6,116 bases of DNA from an uncultured Aquabacterium sp. Its GTDB lineage: Bacteria > Pseudomonadota > Gammaproteobacteria > Burkholderiales > Burkholderiaceae_C. The position numbers were made by a program, and so were the translations under genes. The stretch is taken from the NCBI GenBank assembly GCA_937923225.1, contig CALAKR010000008.1, positions 1-6,116 on the forward strand, read 5' to 3'. The notes under the pieces are model-generated. The model was not told where the DNA came from. It saw nothing but the letters and a program-made list of their open reading frames with translations, and did no database searches. Positions 4,561 through 6,116 of the stretch are shown here, in pieces (the first letter of the stretch is position 1; every line of letters begins with the position of its first letter).

Positions 4561-6116
4561 ATCAACTCCTCGATAGGCTTGACGAGCCGCAGCCTTCTGA
4601 ATTGCTCAGCCACAGGGGTGCCGTCTCTGGCCGCATGGGCTGTGGCATTCCGGTAGTCCTCGGGCCTGTATTGGGGGAACGGCCGCTCTGCGGCGGGCTT
4701 ACTCCCTGTTGCTCTCTTCTTGTTGCTCGGCTGTTTGGCGGGCTTGAGCCCGTCCAGCAATTGCTGTGCCCCTTCAAGCACGTTGGCCGCGGTTCCCTGT
4801 TCATTGACCTTTTCTGCAGCTGCGGCTGCCTCCTCGGGAGGCAAACCCAAGGAAACGGCCGTCTTGGTGAGCGCTTCTTGGAAGGCCGGTGTGCCCGACC
4901 GCAGGGACAGGGACGGAATGCGCTTCAAGGAGTAGCGTTCCTTGACCCCATTGAGGAAGTCCTCAATGGAAGGCATCCGCATGTCTTCGTACTGGGCAAT
5001 ACGGTCCGGGTTCTTACTGCGAAGCGCATCCATCATCCTGTGAATGAGTGTCATGCTGGTGTCGTAGCACTGCCTGATATGCTGTTCGCTGAGTGTTTCG
5101 GAACCGTTGTAGATGGCCGTTGCCTGGCTGACGATGAAAAGCTTGATGGCGATGTCGAGAATCCCTTGAGTGCAGTCATAGAGTGTGGAGAGGATGCCAG
5201 CGCTCAATGGCACAGGGGTCTTCACCCATTGGTACTGCCACATCTCTTCGATGAAGGCCGCCCATTCGCCGTACTCTCGCGTGCGCTGCCCGTCCTGTTC
5301 GACGTACTCGAACTCAGGCAGCGCGTCCCAGTTGCCCAATCCCATATCCACGCCGCGGCGTGTGTGGTGCAAAGCGACGTTCAGGAGCGGGCGGGCCTTG
5401 CTGGTGCCGATGTAGAACTGGGGAGCCTCAGTAAGGTTGGCAAGGGTGGTGAGCTCGGACATCAGAATCCGGTCGTCCTTCTTGGCATTTCCAATGTTTT
5501 GCAGCTCATCAACCACAAGGACACCCACGCAATGCCGGTTCATCAGTCTGGCAGCAATGTGGATGAGGACCGGCGCAGACTTGCGGCCAGTTTCGACATA
5601 CTGCTGGTAGTAGTTACGGTGAGGCAAAAGCTCATCAAGCTGCTGAATGATGGATATCGCCAGCCCTTTCGTCCCCTTGCCATCACTCGGAGTGCTGATG
5701 AAGATGTATGTGACCTGTTCGAAGTCCAGATCCGGGTGGTAGTACACCCGAGCGAAAAGAGCCAGGTAGCGCAGGACAAGTGTCGTCTTGCCCATACCCG
5801 GAAAGCCAAGCAAGCCTGTGCTGTGTTGCGGGGTCAGCGTATTTGCGGTCTGCTTGGAGGGAGCCTGAGCGCCATGAGCATGTATTTTGTGGAAGATGCG
5901 CATGTGCTCGGGTGAGCGGGGATTGCGGCCTAGGCAGCCCTCTCTGAGCATCGAGTCCAGGACCCTGGCAGTCATCAGGTGGTTGCTCAGCGGGGTCATG
6001 AAGTTCTTGAGGTTGTAGAGCTCACCAATACGGATGCCGGAGTCCCAGGTGCGGGCCTCCTCACTGAAATCGGGTTTGAGCTCAAGCGATTCTCTGAGCT
6101 CGCTGATGGTCAACTG
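4548..6116 (-). CDS. tnsC: TnsC, AAA+ ATPase transposition regulator, 5' end outside window
   Basis: TnsC forms ATP-dependent rings on target DNA and links the target selector to the TnsA/TnsB transposase. Numbering from the TTG codon at 6113, the protein shows N44-H-L-M with G62-R-N-P (Tn7: T-H-L-L and G-R-N-P), Walker A G103-F-P-G-M-G-K-T-T, and Y125-H-P-D-L-D-F-E-Q-V. Walker B is V197-L-V-V-D-E, followed by L-Q-N. The sensor strand is Y234-I-G-T-S-K-A-R and the arginine patch T251-R-R-G. The helical lid has Q-G-I-L-D-I-A-I-K-L-F, and A-L-R-S with R-I-A-Q-Y continues as in Tn7. The C-terminal tail (D-Y-R-N-A, then I-E-E-L) resembles the Tn7 tail that contacts the transposase. These matches run to the end and favour Tn7 TnsC (555 residues) over short TniB. 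The frame is open through 6116, and about 30 N-terminal residues are missing relative to Tn7, so the true start lies outside. Operon: tnsB should precede it. Confidence 0.95.
   Translation of the reverse strand, partial: QLTISELRESLELKPDFSEEARTWDSGIRIGELYNLKNFMTPLSNHLMTARVLDSMLREGCLGRNPRSPEHMRIFHKIHAHGAQAPSKQTANTLTPQHSTGLLGFPGMGKTTLVLRYLALFARVYYHPDLDFEQVTYIFISTPSDGKGTKGLAISIIQQLDELLPHRNYYQQYVETGRKSAPVLIHIAARLMNRHCVGVLVVDELQNIGNAKKDDRILMSELTTLANLTEAPQFYIGTSKARPLLNVALHHTRRGVDMGLGNWDALPEFEYVEQDGQRTREYGEWAAFIEEMWQYQWVKTPVPLSAGILSTLYDCTQGILDIAIKLFIVSQATAIYNGSETLSEQHIRQCYDTSMTLIHRMMDALRSKNPDRIAQYEDMRMPSIEDFLNGVKERYSLKRIPSLSLRSGTPAFQEALTKTAVSLGLPPEEAAAAAEKVNEQGTAANVLEGAQQLLDGLKPAKQPSNKKRATGSKPAAERPFPQYRPEDYRNATAHAARDGTPVAEQFRRLRLVKPIEELICLD
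4566..4571 (-). promoter_or_regulatory. Shine-Dalgarno GAGGAG inside the tnsC end, sets the TTG start of tnsD
   Basis: Read on the - strand, GAGGAG lies 5 bases before TTG at 4560-4558, within the last codons of tnsC. It supports TTG initiation for tnsD and places the P-Y-P-D-E-L-I motif near the N-terminus, where Tn7 TnsD has P-Y-S-N-E-L-I. Confidence 0.65.

Larger units (their letters stand above)
1809..6116 (-). mobile_element. Tn7-like transposon, left-end portion, inserted in comEC; continues past the window
   Basis: The element is recognised from tnsC, tnsD/tniQ and a TnsE-like gene in the order of Tn7, from terminal repeats resembling TnsB sites, and from an abrupt end of ComEC homology. 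The outer boundary is uncertain by several bases (about 1805-1812). Tn7-like ends normally begin with 5'-TGT; here the nearest candidate is TGG at 1809-1811, which would make GAGCC (1804-1808) the 5-bp target duplication. Base composition is less GC-rich than the flank. In Tn7 the operon starts at the R end with tnsA and cargo lies between tnsE and the L end. The same polarity here makes this the L end, with tnsB, tnsA and the R end to the right. No cas gene, CRISPR or integrase is visible. Confidence 0.85.

Noticed and set aside
4536..5915. A 459-codon open frame on the + strand
   Set aside because: It is antisense to tnsC, whose Walker motifs and Tn7-like sequence are clear. The + strand protein is Cys/Val/Leu-rich without any recognisable motif.
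3379..6116. CRISPR-associated transposon (type I-F or V-K)
   Set aside because: TnsC and TnsD are of Tn7-class length and sequence, and no cas gene, repeat array or guide-like sequence is visible in the window.
2306..6116. Tn5053/Tn402-type element with tniB and tniQ
   Set aside because: The ATPase is over 520 residues with the Tn7 TnsC N- and C-terminal regions, while TniB is around 300, and no resolvase gene follows tniQ.

Overview
The window suggests a GC-rich betaproteobacterium, probably a Comamonadaceae relative. This is inferred from the GC-rich codon use and the style of the ComEC N-terminus, not proven. It spans one junction between chromosome and transposon. Left of about position 1809 is ordinary chromosome on the + strand: the C-terminal bulk of a pyridoxamine-5'-phosphate-oxidase-like flavoprotein (cut by the window start), then the first ~285 codons of comEC, the inner-membrane DNA channel of natural transformation.

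At about 1805-1812 the ComEC coding sequence stops, just after the conserved G-E-Q-S-A-I-E-P stretch. From there to the right edge the DNA belongs to a Tn7-like transposon. Its outer ~130 bp carry three direct copies of a ~25-bp repeat (1814-1838, 1872-1895, 1917-1941), spaced like the TnsB sites in the left end of Tn7. Next comes a small + strand gene of unknown function (2033-2251) with a very good ribosome binding site. Then, on the - strand and read toward this end, come a TnsE-like gene (2306-3313), a tnsD/tniQ target selector (3379-4560) and the tnsC AAA+ regulator (4548 to the edge, 5' end outside). The tnsB and tnsA genes and the other transposon end should lie to the right.

TnsC and TnsD match the Tn7 proteins themselves, not the shorter TniB/TniQ of Tn5053 or CRISPR-associated elements. 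The layout repeats Tn7 (R end, tnsA-B-C-D-E, cargo, L end), with the cargo space reduced to one 72-codon gene. By analogy TnsD would recognise comEC sequence on the far side of the element, where the conserved ComEC H-L-x-S-I-S-G-x-H segment would be encoded. The most interesting points are a Tn7-like element that interrupts a competence gene, a probable comEC attachment site, a TnsE-like protein without a recognisable TnsE C-terminal domain, and an apparent start-codon or frameshift problem at the beginning of that gene.
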